NCBI GenBank assembly: GCA_034509735.1
Contig: JACGWO010000001.1
Span: 31,933,966-31,997,965, forward strand
Length of the DNA stretch: 64,000 bases
Direction: 5' to 3'
Source: Sesamum alatum
Taxonomy: Eukaryota; Streptophyta; Magnoliopsida; Lamiales; Pedaliaceae
Shown here: piece by piece, positions 23,571 through 35,256 of the stretch
Position numbering within the stretch: position 1 is the first letter of the stretch
Layout of the letters: each line of letters starts with the position of its first letter
Translations under genes and position numbers: made by a program
Notes under the pieces: generated by a model
What the model saw: the letters and a program-made list of their open reading frames with translations, nothing else
Databases searched by the model: none
What the model was told of the DNA's origin: nothing

Positions 23571-23612
23571 TCATCTATAATATGAATAATACCACATCAA
23601 CAGTGGACCAAA

Positions 23613-23695
23613 CAAATTCAAGAAAGCACCTATAAAAGTGTTGAAGTGGTATAATCAACTGTTTAGTATCTTCAAATTCAAGAAAGCACCTATAA
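23613..23695. repeat. Exact 23-bp direct repeat at 60-bp period
   Basis: CAAATTCAAGAAAGCACCTA and the next three bases occur identically at 23613-23635 and 23673-23695. Non-coding. Confidence 0.85.
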
Positions 23696-23792
23696 CATGC
23701 AAAAGTTATAGAAAATCTCCTCGAAACCAAACAATTCCATGAATTTAGGATTTTAATATTCATCTTCTTTTTGTAATAATTTTATTTACAAG

Positions 23793-24111
23793 AAACCCTA
23801 GAAAAAAATTATAATTTTTGTTATGACTAATTAATGTGGTAAAGAAAATGTGACAAATACTAATTAATCACGAATGCATAACAACTATTAATCGTTGTTT
23901 TTACAAGTGAGACCAGAAGATTAATGATAGACGTTGAAATCATGGGAAATGTTTTGGTTACGATTAAAATCATGGCATATGATGATTAGTCGCGTTCACA
24001 ATTTAGGTTTTCGTATTGATATTATTTTATGGTAGTGGAAAGTAGTTACTTGTCATGATTATTAAATCGTAGTTATTTATGTTGCGGAGAATATTTCATG
24101 TTCTTGTAGTG
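23793..24111. mobile_element. CACTA-like non-autonomous element
   Basis: The right end TTCTTGTAGTG (24101-24111) is the inverse of a canonical CACTACAAGAA terminus. A degenerate left end, CCTAGAAAAAAA, is proposed near 23793. The interior has 'AAATCRTGG / TAATCGT'-like subrepeats in both orientations and no coding sequence. The left boundary is uncertain. Confidence 0.5.
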
Positions 24112-24566
24112 AAATTAACTTTTCTGCACCTTTCATCAAAAAAATACAAAAAAGAAAAAAAACCAAAAACAAAAAAAAAATAAAAAATCAAAATCAAAAT
24201 GCTGAAAACGTAACGGATATAATGAAGATATTTTTTTTTTTGTTTTTTGAAGGTTTAAACCAAGAATTGCATCAGGCGCTGCAATAAACTGAAACGAAGA
24301 CTTCAAGTTCAAGTAGCAACTACTTGCAACTAATTTTGCAGCAAAGTCCAAATCAAATAATTCCCAATCAGCAAGAATCAACCCGTAATTTAATTCTTCC
24401 ATCTTAAGTTGGGCTGTGGTCCCTATGCCCATTTACCAATAAATACAAAATTTAAGAATACAACATTAAATTGGACCACAAAAAAATTGTACTTTCTTTG
24501 TCCAAAAGTTAATCATCTCATTTGGTGTAGCTAGCAGAGAAATATATTTAGATTATTATTTTTTTT

Positions 24567-25084
24567 AGGATTAATTACACTTAAATCCCCTTTAAAAATA
24601 TAAAATTACACTTTTTCCTCGAAAATTTTTTAATTTTAAAATTACACTTACTCTCCCTCCGAGAATTTTCTGTTTATACCTGACCCCCTTCCATTATGAT
24701 TTGGACGGAAATTCTTATGTTAGCTAAAAAAAATATATAAAGTTTTAATTTTACCCTTCATTCACAATTCAATTGTAATATTTTTATACTTATAAGGGAG
24801 TAAATATAATATACATAAAGTCAAAAAGATATAAATGTACTAAAATATTACTCCCAAATTATAACCACTGGATAGAAATATTACGAAAAAAAATATTAAA
24901 CGAGACATAAAATTAAAATTTTATTTAACTTTTTTTTTTTGCTAATGTCAATATTTTTCATCTAAATCCTAATGGAAGGGGGTCAAATGTAAATAGAGAA
25001 TTTTCAGAGGGGATGTAAGTTTAAAAATTTTCTTCAGAAAAATATAATTTTACATTTTTAGAGGGGGTCTATGTATAATTAACT
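24567..25084. mobile_element. MITE-like element with about 135-bp inverted arms
   Basis: The left arm begins AGGATTAATTACACTTAAAT and the right arm ends with its imperfect inverse (about 24950-25084). Shared landmarks include 'CCCCTTTAAAAATATAAAATTACA', 'GAGAATTTTCTGTTTA' and 'GACCCCCTTCCATTA', each present in inverse on the right. The centre is AT-rich and non-coding. Confidence 0.7.
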
Positions 25085-25429
25085 TATTATTATCTTATTG
25101 TTACAAAACAAAAGAATCACTGAATTATAACTATGGGATTCAAATGAATAATTAAAAAATAAAAATAAAAATTAGCATAGCTTTGTATCAATAGCATAGA
25201 TTTCTAAGTTTTAATTTATTTTACTAGAATAAAATTTATCTTTTTAAATGACTATACGAAAAGTTTAAGAAAACTTAAGAGCGACAGGTTGTAGATGGAG
25301 TAATTAAAAAAATTATGTATACGCATGCACCATTGCTTAGATGGTACGGTTGAGGATTTATAAAAATCAATTAATAAGAGACGAGATTTATCAATTTGGG
25401 GACCGAGACGCCCTTCGGACCTGGCTTCG

Positions 25430-26440
25430 GACCAGTCAATCAACGGATATTATTTAGACTCGGACCCATTACTTTTATAATAAATTTGGATTCGGATCCA
25501 TTATTTTTATATTAGATCCAAACTTGGATCCATACCCATTGAAATAAGTATTTTGGGTATGAGTAGAGTCTACATCCAAAATACCGCGGGTATGGGTCTG
25601 GAATGGGTAAAACCTAATACTATAAAAATTCGTAAATATACGTTAACTTATACTCATTTTACTTGTAAATTTTTAATAGATTAATCAATTCGATTTTACT
25701 TGTCATCTAAAATTCTTAATTTTTGTACATAATTTTTTTTTTATTCTTACGTATTGATATTTTGGAAAAAAAAAATTTGCCATAGTTCTTCATCTTTATT
25801 TTCGTAGTGATAAATGTGAATTAAATTTTTGATAAAATTAATTTGAATGTAAAGTGATAAGTCAAGCTAAACTAATATATGGTACTAATAAAATTTGTTC
25901 AGATTTAAATTGTTAAAAACTCATGAAACGAAAGTTCAATCGATTTTCAAATCAATAAAAGAATCATTCTAAAGTTAAAATATAATTTTCATACATTTTT
26001 CTATTGGTTATTTAATTTACATTCCTATATCAAATCTATGTCTATGTGTAATTAGTTAATATGATTCATTATTTGAACAAAATCAATATCGTTATATATA
26101 TTTCAACGATATGCAATCTGCACATGTTAAAAATTCAAATAACTTTTACTTTGATTTATTGACAAGTTCATGAAATATATTTAATAAACTAATTTAGTAA
26201 TATGTTTCTGTGATATCATTTAAAAAGAAACATGTATAATTAGTTTGTTTGTTTTAATGTGTAAGATCCAATGGGTAAGACCCATAATGGACCCAATTAA
26301 TATGGGTATAGAATGGGTAAGACCTAATGGGTATTCTATGGGTAGGGTCAGGATAAAATACATAAGTAACAATTATGGGTATATATCGGACCCGGGTCCG
26401 GGTAGGATAATACCCGCTCATCGACAGGCCTAACCCAGCA
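25430..26440. repeat. hAT-like degenerate GGGTATGGGT repeat region
   Basis: Two clusters of ACCC/GGGT words (about 25440-25620 and 26265-26440) flank AT-rich DNA. The second reads 'GACCCGGGTCCGGGTAGGATAATACCCG' and ends 'GACAGGCCTAACCC'. Such ends are common in plant hAT-type non-autonomous elements. Assignment is by style only; no terminal repeat or target duplication could be fixed. Confidence 0.4.
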
Positions 26441-27185
26441 CCGGGAGCTGCATATTCCACCTCAAGCATCAAGACTTCAACCGCCCGTGGATCTTAACAG
26501 TAGGAAAGGGGCTAGGATTTTTGTTGGTTTTGAGGTGTCAACAGAGAGTGAGAAGCCCCTACGGACCAGCATGAGAATCCCCCAGACACAGTACTAAAGG
26601 AGAAGGCTTTACGATGTACACGCTTAGGCAAATGAGTGCTCGTTCACCACTCGGATAGTTCAAATGAGACATGGGGTGTTGGCAACAATGATACTCAGGA
26701 TGGCCTGTGGTCAAACTCTACGGTACCGGGGATAATCCAGCTATGTGGACCAAAACCTAGAGGTTGGTGAGTCGGAGAGGAATACAAGGGATGGAACTAC
26801 ATTGATGGACTTGGAAGATGCTTAGGTGGACAGAGTTGATGACCCGAGTGAAACTTTGAACAACCCAGGAGCTCCTATTTCGCCAATGACTAAGAAAGCT
26901 CTACATAACAGAGGCGTAGCATCCGAAACTGTGTTGGTAACCATTCCTCTTCCTTTTTGCGCTACCATGAGGGGCAGGATTTCGAGTCCGAGACGGCGTG
27001 GTAGAAGGGCTAGGGGGAGCACGCTATCAGAATAACGGAAAAAGGCCACAGGGGGTCACCATTCTTCCAAATGCGCCTGAGATAGTGCATGAACTTAAGA
27101 GGCGACATTTGACTGATGAAAGCGACAGTATGGTATCGGCGGAGACTGCCCCGTTGTAGTCCCGCTGGAAATTATGATAATCATC
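26441..27185 (+). other. Possible 5' part of LINE relic
   Basis: This GC-moderate stretch differs in composition from the AT-rich DNA on its left and runs directly into the LINE endonuclease relic. No ORF1 zinc knuckle could be read with confidence, so it is described only as probable upstream LINE sequence. Confidence 0.35.
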
Positions 27186-27189
27186 AGCT

Positions 27190-28170
27190 GGCTGTCAGGG
27201 GTTGAGGTCCCCTTGGATAGTTCGTTCAGAGATCTAATCCATATCCACAACCGCAGCTTGTCTTCATCTTCGAGACCAAACTTCTGTTAGGAGATGTGAT
27301 AGAATTACAGAGAAATTTAACATGTTCGGGGTTGGGGTCGATTCGAAAGGCTGGGGTGGAGGTTCAGCGCTCTTATGGCAAAAAATATCAACGTTATGAT
27401 CCAATCCTTCTCGGATAACCATATTGATGCAATGGTACAGGGTAAGGAGGCCTCAAAAAATGGTTCACAGGTTTCTACGGCCATCCGAAAACAGCTAAAC
27501 AGGAGTCATGGCAATTTCTTAAGCAGCTTAAGTGGACAATTATTTTAACCTTCGCTCATTGGGGGGACTTTAACTAATTGTTTCACCAACACGAGAAAGA
27601 GGGCCTCCACCCATGTCCAACATGGCAGATTGATAACTTTCGAACTTGTTTGGCTGACTATAATCTTTTGGATCTTGGCTTCAAGCGGGAGGCTTTCACC
27701 TGGTGCAATAATCGAGTGCAACCAGTGACGGTAAGGGAACGGCTGGATTGAGGTTGTGATAACTTGCATTGCGCATCGATTTTCCCTAGAACTTTGGTAT
27801 CTCATATCTTAATGGCATGCTCAGATCACCACACCTTACTTACTTCAGCTCGACCCCAAAACTGTCTGTGCAGCTAGGGAACTTGTTTTCCACTTCGAGG
27901 TTGCATGGCTCTGCTACGAGTAGAGGAGGTGGTTGTTGTGGGATGGAGCTAGGGATTGAGTGGCAGGTTTCAGAGTCAGTACCGGGCAAGCTTCAGCAAT
28001 GTAGTCTTACTCTGAGGGACTGGGCCAAAATGAAGTTTAGCAATGTAAGTCGTCGCATTAAGAAGCTGAATCAGAAAATTAATAGCCTGAAGGCAAATTT
28101 CCAATGAAACAAGGTCCTATGTCGAGCAACTTAAAGACGACCTTGAGGAAAACAATAAGGTTGTCAGCAT
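27190..28170 (+). pseudogene. LINE (L1-type) endonuclease relic
   Basis: Across shifting plus-strand frames, the endonuclease/exonuclease/phosphatase domain of a plant L1 ORF2 can be followed: FETKLL and GVDSKGWGGG-ALLW (about 27270-27375), the EGGPP / WQIDNF region (about 27590-27635), LGFKREAFTWCNN (about 27675-27710), RERLD (about 27735), and the SDHH catalytic-end motif (about 27820). The linker before RT, including LRDWAKMKFSNV, follows to about 28170. There are many stops and shifts. The enzyme would nick target DNA for target-primed reverse transcription. The RT half is absent here; an RT relic of the same class lies at 54.1-55.5 kb. Confidence 0.75.
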
Positions 28171-28242
28171 GCTGAGTGACTCATGTAAAATTTCAGGGTT
28201 GCATTTGTTAATAATGATTAAGATGATGCAGGTTACGAGGGG

Positions 28243-28440
28243 TAGGGGTGGGCGTTCGGGTCTGGTAGTTCGGATCCTAATCCAACCTATTTGGGTTCGG
28301 GTATTTTTTTTGGATTATTTTAAAAAGAAATTCGGGTATCCGGTATCGAGTTACCTGATACCCGAATTTAAAATATTGGGTCGGGGTTTGCGTAGGATTC
28401 TCCTACCCGAACTACTCGGTCGGGTAACTGAACTTTAAAT
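28243..28440. repeat. hAT-like GGGTTCGGGT terminal fragment
   Basis: It begins TAGGGGTGGGCGTTCGGGT, a style typical of hAT element ends, and continues with inverted 'TTCGGGTATCCGGTATCG / GATACCCGAA' words and 'CTACCCGAACTACTCGGTCGGGTAA'. It interrupts or abuts the LINE relic. No transposase. Confidence 0.45.
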
Positions 28441-28460
28441 CTATATATATATATATATAT
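28441..28460. repeat. (TA)n microsatellite
   Basis: A run of TA dinucleotides directly after the hAT-like fragment. Confidence 0.9.
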
Positions 28461-28747
28461 GTCTATGAGTCTAGAGTTACCTTGCAAATTCTTTTTCACT
28501 CCTTACTTTAAAATCTTCTTCTTCTTCCCTCCCACTCCAACAAAAATTTCTCTTGTTTCTCTCACAAACCCTAAATTTCTAAAACATCACAAGAAGAAAA
28601 TGAAATAAAACTACCAAATCCAAATATTAGTATTATTTTTATTTTGTCATTTATTATTTAGTTAATAATACCATTGTTCACACAAATTCGTGTTTGCAAA
28701 AAATAATTACACGACAAGAAAAATATGGACCAAATGATATATTAATT

Positions 28748-29341
28748 TGAGTAAAAGTGGTTGACAATCTCTTAATATAAAGTAGCCCCCTAATTCTTCT
28801 CTACGAATGTGGATTCAAGGGCTTGGAGCTTGTTCTTGAATCGGATGTGCATTCTCCCTCTTGATTTGTAGAAGGCGATCATGTACCACCTTAAAATTTC
28901 GTATCAAGGCCTAGTAATTGCAGAGTTTCGTCATGGCAGAAAGCTTTGGACTTGCTCTTGCTAGATTTTTGCTTGTGTTGTATGTATCCCCTTTTTTGTG
29001 AGGTTGAGGCCTCTATTTGTAGGCGTGAGTTGGGCTTTAGCAGCTTGGGCTCACTTCCATTGGGCTTTATCACCGTGGGCTTTGACATAGACTAGTCTTC
29101 TGATCGAACATATTTCGAACATGTACCTGGCCCAATTTAGCCAACCCAAAATCATATATTTATATTTATTTTGGATAGACTCATAAAAATGCATAAGACC
29201 CTAATTTAATATGGGCTTATAAATTTAATTTCTTTCATGACAAGCCTAAACTTATTACGGACTTTGCTTGGAACCCAATTATTAGCCAATTTATTTTGGG
29301 CTTTCAATTAGTAATTAATTCCAAAATTTTTGACGTCAACA
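28748..29341 (-). repeat. 3' LTR of Tat-type Ty3/Gypsy element
   Basis: The inner boundary is clear: on the minus strand the purine tract GAAGTGGGGGCATC is followed by TGTTGACGTCA starting at 29341. The outer end is inferred at a TGAGTAAAAG (28748) beside 'GGTTGACAATCTC' and may be off by tens of bases. The partner 5' LTR is not in the window, because the element's upstream part is cut by Copia family C at 48450. Confidence 0.6.
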
Positions 29342-29356
29342 GATGCCCCCACTTCT
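29342..29356 (-). other. Polypurine tract of the Tat element
   Basis: On the minus strand the sequence AGAAGTGGGGGCATC directly precedes TGTTGACG. This is the expected plus-strand primer for Ty3/Gypsy replication. Confidence 0.75.
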
Positions 29357-30078
29357 AGGCTCGGCGAAAAAAATGCCAATTGTTGTCGAAGACGTGACTT
29401 GAAGTTGTTTGATTTCTCTTTTTTTGTTTCTTCTTCCCTTCTTCAGTTTTTTTGAATATGGCCCAATCGAAGGCCCAAATGACACAAAAGGCCCAAACCA
29501 TTATCTCTCTAATTCTTCAATCAGCCTGCATTCACTTGCCTCAGCAAAAAGAAAACAGAGCAGCACTTCTTCGTCGAATCAATCTTTCTTGTGCGAGGCC
29601 TTTTCTTTTTTGCCTTCACTTTTTTTTATCTTTTTTTTTTAATTTGCAAAAGTCCACTACAATCCAAGTCATCCATACTTTTGTTTATCTTTGAAAACAT
29701 CTTGTTTTTTGCAACATAATCAAAATTCATGTTTCTCTTTTCCTTTTGCAAACTTGTAGCAACAGACCCACGTCTATAATTCTTTTTTCCTTTTGCAAAG
29801 TGACCACCTAAGGTCCAATATCTACCATTCTTTCTTTTTTTTTTTTTTTTTTTTTTTCAGTACACGGTTACATCAACACAACTGTGTAATCATATTTTTC
29901 CATATCTCCTTTGCAAACTCTCAGTCGGTGGATTTCTTTGAGAACTAGGGACAGAAGCTTAGTATCGCATATTTATGGAAATCAACGATTGAGTATCTGT
30001 TCTTATGATCCTCCTCCTTCTTCTTCTTCAGAATTTGAGAAGTACAAAAATTTTCTAACCATCTTTCACGAAAAACCA
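29357..30078. other. Spacer between Tat 3' LTR and PMD promoter
   Basis: T-rich DNA with long poly-T runs at about 29625-29640 and 29840-29858. No domain is recognisable. Its plus strand is the upstream region of the PMD gene. Confidence 0.5.
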
Positions 30079-30087
30079 CTATAAAAG
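30079..30087 (+). promoter_or_regulatory. TATA box of antisense PMD gene
   Basis: CTATAAAAG is a good plant TATA box. It lies about 120 bp upstream of a GTGAGT splice donor and about 315 bp upstream of the proposed start codon. Prediction from sequence only. Confidence 0.5.
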
Positions 30088-30200
30088 AATGACTTTGGCT
30101 TTTGATTTCGCCAACCGAACGAGCTTAGACGAATTTTTTGCGATACCATTACCTTCATTGACGTGATTGCTTGGTTTTGTGTTGTTTTTGTCTTGAATTG

Positions 30201-30393
30201 GTGAGTACATCATCCCAATTTCTAACACGAGCGTCAAGACCGACTCAGCCCCCCACGTGTTTGTGAAATTGTCTATGAGGAGTGTCCTTTACATTCTTGC
30301 TCATGCAACACATTTTCATGTACATGCACACGTACACATGTTTATTGGCTTCTAATTTCTTCATACTTCTTTTTTTTTTTAATTTTTCTTTAG
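30201..30393 (+). other. 5' UTR intron of PMD gene
   Basis: The donor GTGAGT at 30201 and the acceptor TTTCTTTAG at 30385-30393, preceded by a T-rich tract, bound 193 bp. The ATG follows two bases after the acceptor. The frame happens to stay open through part of the intron, so start codons upstream of 30396 are not needed. Confidence 0.55.
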
Positions 30394-30395
30394 AC

Positions 30396-33300
30396 ATGAA
30401 CTTCAAAGATCGTACCGAGCCATTCCCAAGTATCATCATCCGAAGCGGCAAAGAAAACTACAAGGTGAAAGGTACTACTTTATGCGTTCATGAGCCAGCC
30501 AATGTCACCCGTCCCTCCAAGTCTCGTTCTTTGTCCAAGTCCATGCATCTTCATGAGTGGTCTGAAGAGGTGATGAAAGACACGCTTGACCCTCGTTCAA
30601 ATGTTTCTTCTCAAGCCAAGGTGTTGTTGCTCAAGTCCTCTCTTCATGACGTTAAGGCCGATACCGAGTTCGTTCTTCCAAACCGCCACCTTGCCACCAA
30701 TGGGACTTCATGGAGGACTCCTCAATCCAAGTATGGCGAAGTATCCTTCTACCCCGGCTATTGGGAATGGACTGAAGACGTGCTCGGCCACCATGCGACC
30801 ATTCTTCATGCCGCCAAGATTCACACAGTCGTGCACACGTCTCTTTCCACGTACATCTGCAACAAGCATGTCCGTCAAGCCTTTCTTGAGTTATGGTGTC
30901 CTTCCACGAATACCTTGCACGCCGACGTCGGGGAGATATCCATTTCTTTGTGGGACATCCGTGGGCTTTGTGGGTCACCCATGCGTGGAGAGTTTTACGA
31001 CGAATTCGTCCCTTCTTCCAAGGACTTTCTAGGTGATGAAGCGTGTAAGCCCTCCGTTCCACGAAGCTGCAAGTACTTGCTTTTTGTGTATCACCGTCTT
31101 CCCAAAGACTCGAATGGAGTACTTGTTTCCGATTGGGTTGGCTTTTGGTTCAAGGGACATCTTCGCTGCGCGGCACCTCCTCTACGTTCTTCTCGGAAGA
31201 GAGTCAACGAGCCCAAGCTTTCTTGTAATCCCAGCAGTGATGTTGATGCTTTCAATCTACCACGGAGCAAGGACTATGATGAGCCTTTCACCGCACTGCA
31301 AGATTCCCAATGACATACGAGACGAGACCTATGTGGTGGCTTTTCTCTCATGTTCGCTATGCAGCTTTGTCCTTCCTCACGGCAAAGTCGACAAGGTACG
31401 TGCTTCCGTTTTCAAAGTTGCAAGTAGAACGACACATGGTGAATGCTTTTCTTTGGCTATCGCCGTCTTGGCAAGTATCTATCGAGGCCTCACGGACATG
31501 TCCACTTCCACGAATTTGTTTGAGTCTTCTGCCGTCTTTCGGAGTCACTATGTGTACAGTTGGATTGGACATTATCTTCAAACTCACTTCCCTCCCAAGC
31601 TTGAACCCATTGGAGCCCAACTGGTGAAGTACGCGAGGGAGAACATGGCTAGACACTTTGAACCTGCCGAGGCATGCAACTTATTTCATCGCATCAATCT
31701 TTCGAGGCTTTTGTATATGCACTTCCATCATCAAGGCCCCACTTTGATGGTAGATGATACGAGCTTATCGAACACCTACAAGGACCTCTTCGTTGCTTTG
31801 CGCTCCAGCTACTTGATACTTCGGGTTGAGGAGAACTCCATTGTTGAAGCTTACGGTCCCCACCGCTTTGGATGCTAATTCGATTTTTGCTAAGATGTTT
31901 GGGGGCGTTTGAAGACGGAGATCTTGACTTGCAACTTGAAGGAACTTGGGCGACTTTGGCAATATTCCACTTTATCAGGTACTTCATCTAAGCTTTTTAA
32001 TCCTTATAACGTTTCTTCATCCCCACTCGTCACGAAGGAGTATATGGAGTGGTGGACCAAGTGCAATAGGACTCACCCCGAGAAGAATACAAGAGTTGTT
32101 CTTAAACTCAATCATCCCCCTGGTTTGGAGAAGGGATCCAAAGACATTCGAGCCATCCCTGTGGTCAATATTGATGGGATGAAGACCGCTACTGCCGCTC
32201 CCAAGCAAAGACAGAACGTACTTGTCGACATGCCCACTGGTGTTTTGTCTGGTGAAAATGATGTGATCTCCGTGTTGTCCATCTCGAACGAGCAACTTAG
32301 CAATCCTCATCCACTTGAGAAGGTTTTTGACTTAGATGGAATTAGTGTGAATTCTTCGTTCTTTGAGGATGTTCCAAGTTCTTTCATGCCTTTAGACGAG
32401 TTGGCGCTCTACGTTAATATATCGCCACATCACTTTCACTACATTCTCCTTTATTGTCCCTTTCTTTTCTTGATCCTTTTCTCTTACGTTTATCTGATAC
32501 CCCTATTTTTTGTTGTTGTTGTTGTTGTTGTTGTTGTTTCAGATTGCTAGTCTTGAAAAAGGGGTTCCCATAACTCCCGAAGGTAGCATAGGCTCGGTGA
32601 ACGGGACTAGTGCATTTAACTTGCCCGATGCGAACGCTGCTTTGCTTGGTGAATTGCAACCTATTCCAAGAGATGAGCCTCCTTGCGCTGGAACTTCTAG
32701 CAAGTGCCCGAAGATTGTGCTACCAGCCATCGTGGAGAAGTTGCCCTCCGTGGAAGATGTCTTCAAGAAGTCGAAGAAGACTTTTAAAGCTCCACCTTCT
32801 TCCCATGATTTCTGCCCTCAAGTTATCAAAACGGAGGCGGAGCAGGTGTTGCTCAAGTTCTATTGGGAACGCATATGCCAGAAGATCGCGATGACCCCCT
32901 TTGAACGACTTTCCGAGGTGAGACAACTTGTTGACGCTATGATCAAGGAGATGGCCGTCTACATAAAGGATGTATCCCCTTTAGAGAGTCACTTGAATGT
33001 CTTTTTTGACGGCGCTTCCGATTACACGAAGACCAAGTTGGAATCCACTCAGAAGATCACGCGGGAGGTTTATGGAAAGTCTCTCTCACTTGCCAAGGGT
33101 GATCTTTCGGCCACCGAAGCACAAGAGAAGGAGAACATGGACGAGGTGAAGAGTCTTGAAGCTGAGATTTTCTAAGTTGTCAACCAATAAGGCGTATGAA
33201 GAGGCAACTTGAGGAAATGCAACGTATGGAGGAGTCCATCAACTCATTACTTCGTGATGCCAAAGGGAACTTAACTGTCTTCCAGATGGAAGTAGCGACC

Positions 33301-33432
33301 AAGAAGGAGAAGGTTTCAAAGCTAAAAAATATCCCTTATCTTTTCAGAAATGAGGTTGAAGTATTGGAGAAGATAGAAACACTGCTTGAGGAGTCAAAGA
33401 AGGACTTAGCAAACTTTGGCTTATTTGCTTGA
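30396..33432 (+). pseudogene. Plant mobile domain (PMD) gene, antisense within Tat element
   Basis: The start chosen is the ATG at 30396, next to the acceptor. The PMD (aminotransferase-like, as in MAIN/MAIL1 and in transposons) is seen as YWEWTEDVL (about 30760), AFLELWCPSTNTLH (about 30880), GEISISLWDIRGLCG (about 30930), DETYVVAFLSCSLC (about 31320), FKVASRT, VLASIYRGL and AYGPHRFG (about 31850). After a linker and a 130-bp intron (32413-32542), the second exon ends in a charged, probably coiled-coil tail (about 32850-33432). Damage: a one-base shift near 31290-31315, TAA stops at 31876 and 31891 where the family has Gln, a shift near 33171 and another near 33220. Molecular function in transposons is not known; host relatives act in silencing and genome stability. 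Confidence 0.85.
32413..32542 (+). other. Coding intron of PMD gene with (GTT)n tract
   Basis: It starts GTTAAT and ends TTGTTTCAG. Removing it joins two frames in phase 0, exactly at codon boundaries, which supports it. A (TGT/GTT)n microsatellite at 32510-32537 forms the polypyrimidine-like region before the acceptor. Confidence 0.7.
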
Positions 33433-33501
33433 ATCTTTAGAATCAAATATTTATCTTTATCTCTTTTCATTCTCCTCAATGTAGACGAAACTCTTTGATG
33501 C

Positions 33502-33507
33502 AATAAA
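33502..33507 (+). terminator. Poly(A) signal AATAAA of PMD gene
   Basis: AATAAA lies 70 bp after the last PMD stop codon, in AT-rich 3' sequence. This is consistent with a complete transcription unit. Confidence 0.45.
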
Positions 33508-33903
33508 AAGTATTTCTTTTCCGCAATCTCCTTATACTCTTAAAGTATCTCTTTTTTTTTGTTTGTACTACTCTTTGCCACGAGCAATTGCAACGTGCAT
33601 AATACAATTAATTAAAACTTCAAGACTTTAATTCAGAGGTAAAATCGACTAGCATAGACGTTGCTCATCGAAAAAGAGACCGGGTCTTTTTTCTATTTTT
33701 TTTTTTAATATATGACTGAACTTGAGCAAATATACCCAATCTGCTTACGTACCCCACGAAGGGATCAAGTCAAAACGTAGTTGAAAGAAGTTTGAATTTT
33801 CTTTTCCTTTTTTTTATTACAGGAGGTGTGCCGTGCACAGTTTATACTTATGTGGTCCTGGAGTAACATGCAGTTTAGGCTCGTGCGTCAAGGAACGTGG
33901 TCT
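33508..33903. other. Spacer between PMD 3' end and Tat pol 3' end
   Basis: No gene. Poly-T runs lie at about 33551, 33690 and 33810. This is the convergent gap between the plus-strand PMD unit and the minus-strand pol. Confidence 0.5.
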
Positions 33904-34970
33904 TCATGGGTAGTAACGCTTCAGGAACTTGTTGTTTATGGGACCAATCCACAAGCCATCTTTGTCGACCAACTTGTGAGCACCATTCGTGTAGGCTTCT
34001 TTCACCACATAGGGGCCATCCCATTTGGACATGAACTTGTTTCCCATTCGCTGCGTAAGGGTAATTGGTCGGCTTACCGCCAGGATCAAATCTCCGACTT
34101 GAAATGTCCAAGGTCGAACTTGTTGAACGCTCTCATCATGCGGGTTCGATAGCATTGAAGTTGTTGTTGAGCCTCAAGTCTTTTCTCATTCAGTGCTTCT
34201 AACTCTTCCAACGTCAAACGAGCATTGTCTTCAACGGTAAGCCCTTCTTGTATCGCGATGAGAAGCGAAGGTATTTTACTCTCTAAGGAAAGCACGGCTT
34301 CAACGCTATAGACTAAGGAATAGGGAGTAGCTTGAGTAGTGGTCCGATGTGTCGTTTGGTACGCCCATAGTGCTTCGCCTATCCTTTCGTGTCAGTCCCT
34401 CTTTAACTTACTACCTTCTTCAAGAGGCTGCAAAGAATTTTGTTGAAAGCTTCCGCCAAGCCATTCGCACGCGGCATTGTACATTTAAGAGCTATGTTGC
34501 TTGAAGTCAAATTGTGCGCATAGCTTGTCCATTGCCGTGTTGTAGAAAGGTCTTCCATTGTCGGTGATGATGTACTGAGGCACCCTATACCGGAAGATGA
34601 TGCTGACGCGGATGAAGTCTACTATAGTTTCCTTCTTCACTTATTTGAGTGGAACGGCTTTAGCCCATTTTGAAAAGTAGTTGGTGGCTACAAGTATGTA
34701 GATGTGCCCGGTAGACGACTTAGGGGTGGTAGGCCCCACGACATCAAGTCCCCATGCGTCAAATGGCCATGAAACGATTGTAGGATGTAGAGGCTCCGAC
34801 GGTTTCATGGATGAAGTTGGCGTGTAGTTCGAAGGACTCGCATTTCTTTGCATATTCTAGACAATCCTTGACCATTGTAGGCCAACAGTAACCCATTCTT
34901 TTGATTCTGAAGTGGAGCTTCAGGCCGGATTGATGTGCGCCACACACTCCTGAATGAGCTTCTGTCATGG
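33904..34970 (-). pseudogene. Tat integrase remnant
   Basis: Minus-strand order: a zinc-binding HHCC-type segment (EAHSGVCGAHQSG and YAKKCESFELHA, about 34840-34960), the core start WPFDAWGLDVVGP (about 34740-34775) with its first Asp and YFSKWAKAVPL, core remnants (about 34500-34620), a linker with LTLEELEALNEKR (about 34170-34230), and the C-terminal VGDLILAVSRP..KWDGPYVVKEAYTNGAHKLVDKDG module (about 33920-34090) ending KRYYP and a stop at 33904. Frames change repeatedly. Integrase would insert element cDNA; this copy is dead. Confidence 0.85.
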
Positions 34971-35256
34971 CTTCGATGGTTTCCTCACCATTCAGGCAAC
35001 GCTGGTAAGTACGTTCAAAAGACGCAGGTACAAGATGTCCTTGTGCAGGATGAAACGGGATGATCTTCGTCGCACCTCTGTTTTATGCTGAAGATTGTCT
35101 GGTAGTTTGCCATTTTTCAAATACTCCATCAACGACCTTCTCCAATCTTCATCATCAGTGGTAGCAGTCGTGATGGCATAAGAGTCCTCGTGATCGGATA
35201 TAGCGAGTGAAGGAATTACCCATCGATTGCACAGGGAGACGTTGGTCGTTTCACCT

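Noticed and set aside
23613..23695. Spaced exact repeats as a CRISPR-like array
   Set aside because: Only two copies, in plant nuclear DNA, with no cas genes; a simple tandem duplication explains them.
30652..31062. 136-codon minus-strand frame overlapping the PMD gene
   Set aside because: A shadow of the PMD coding frame; Arg/His-rich with no recognisable domain.
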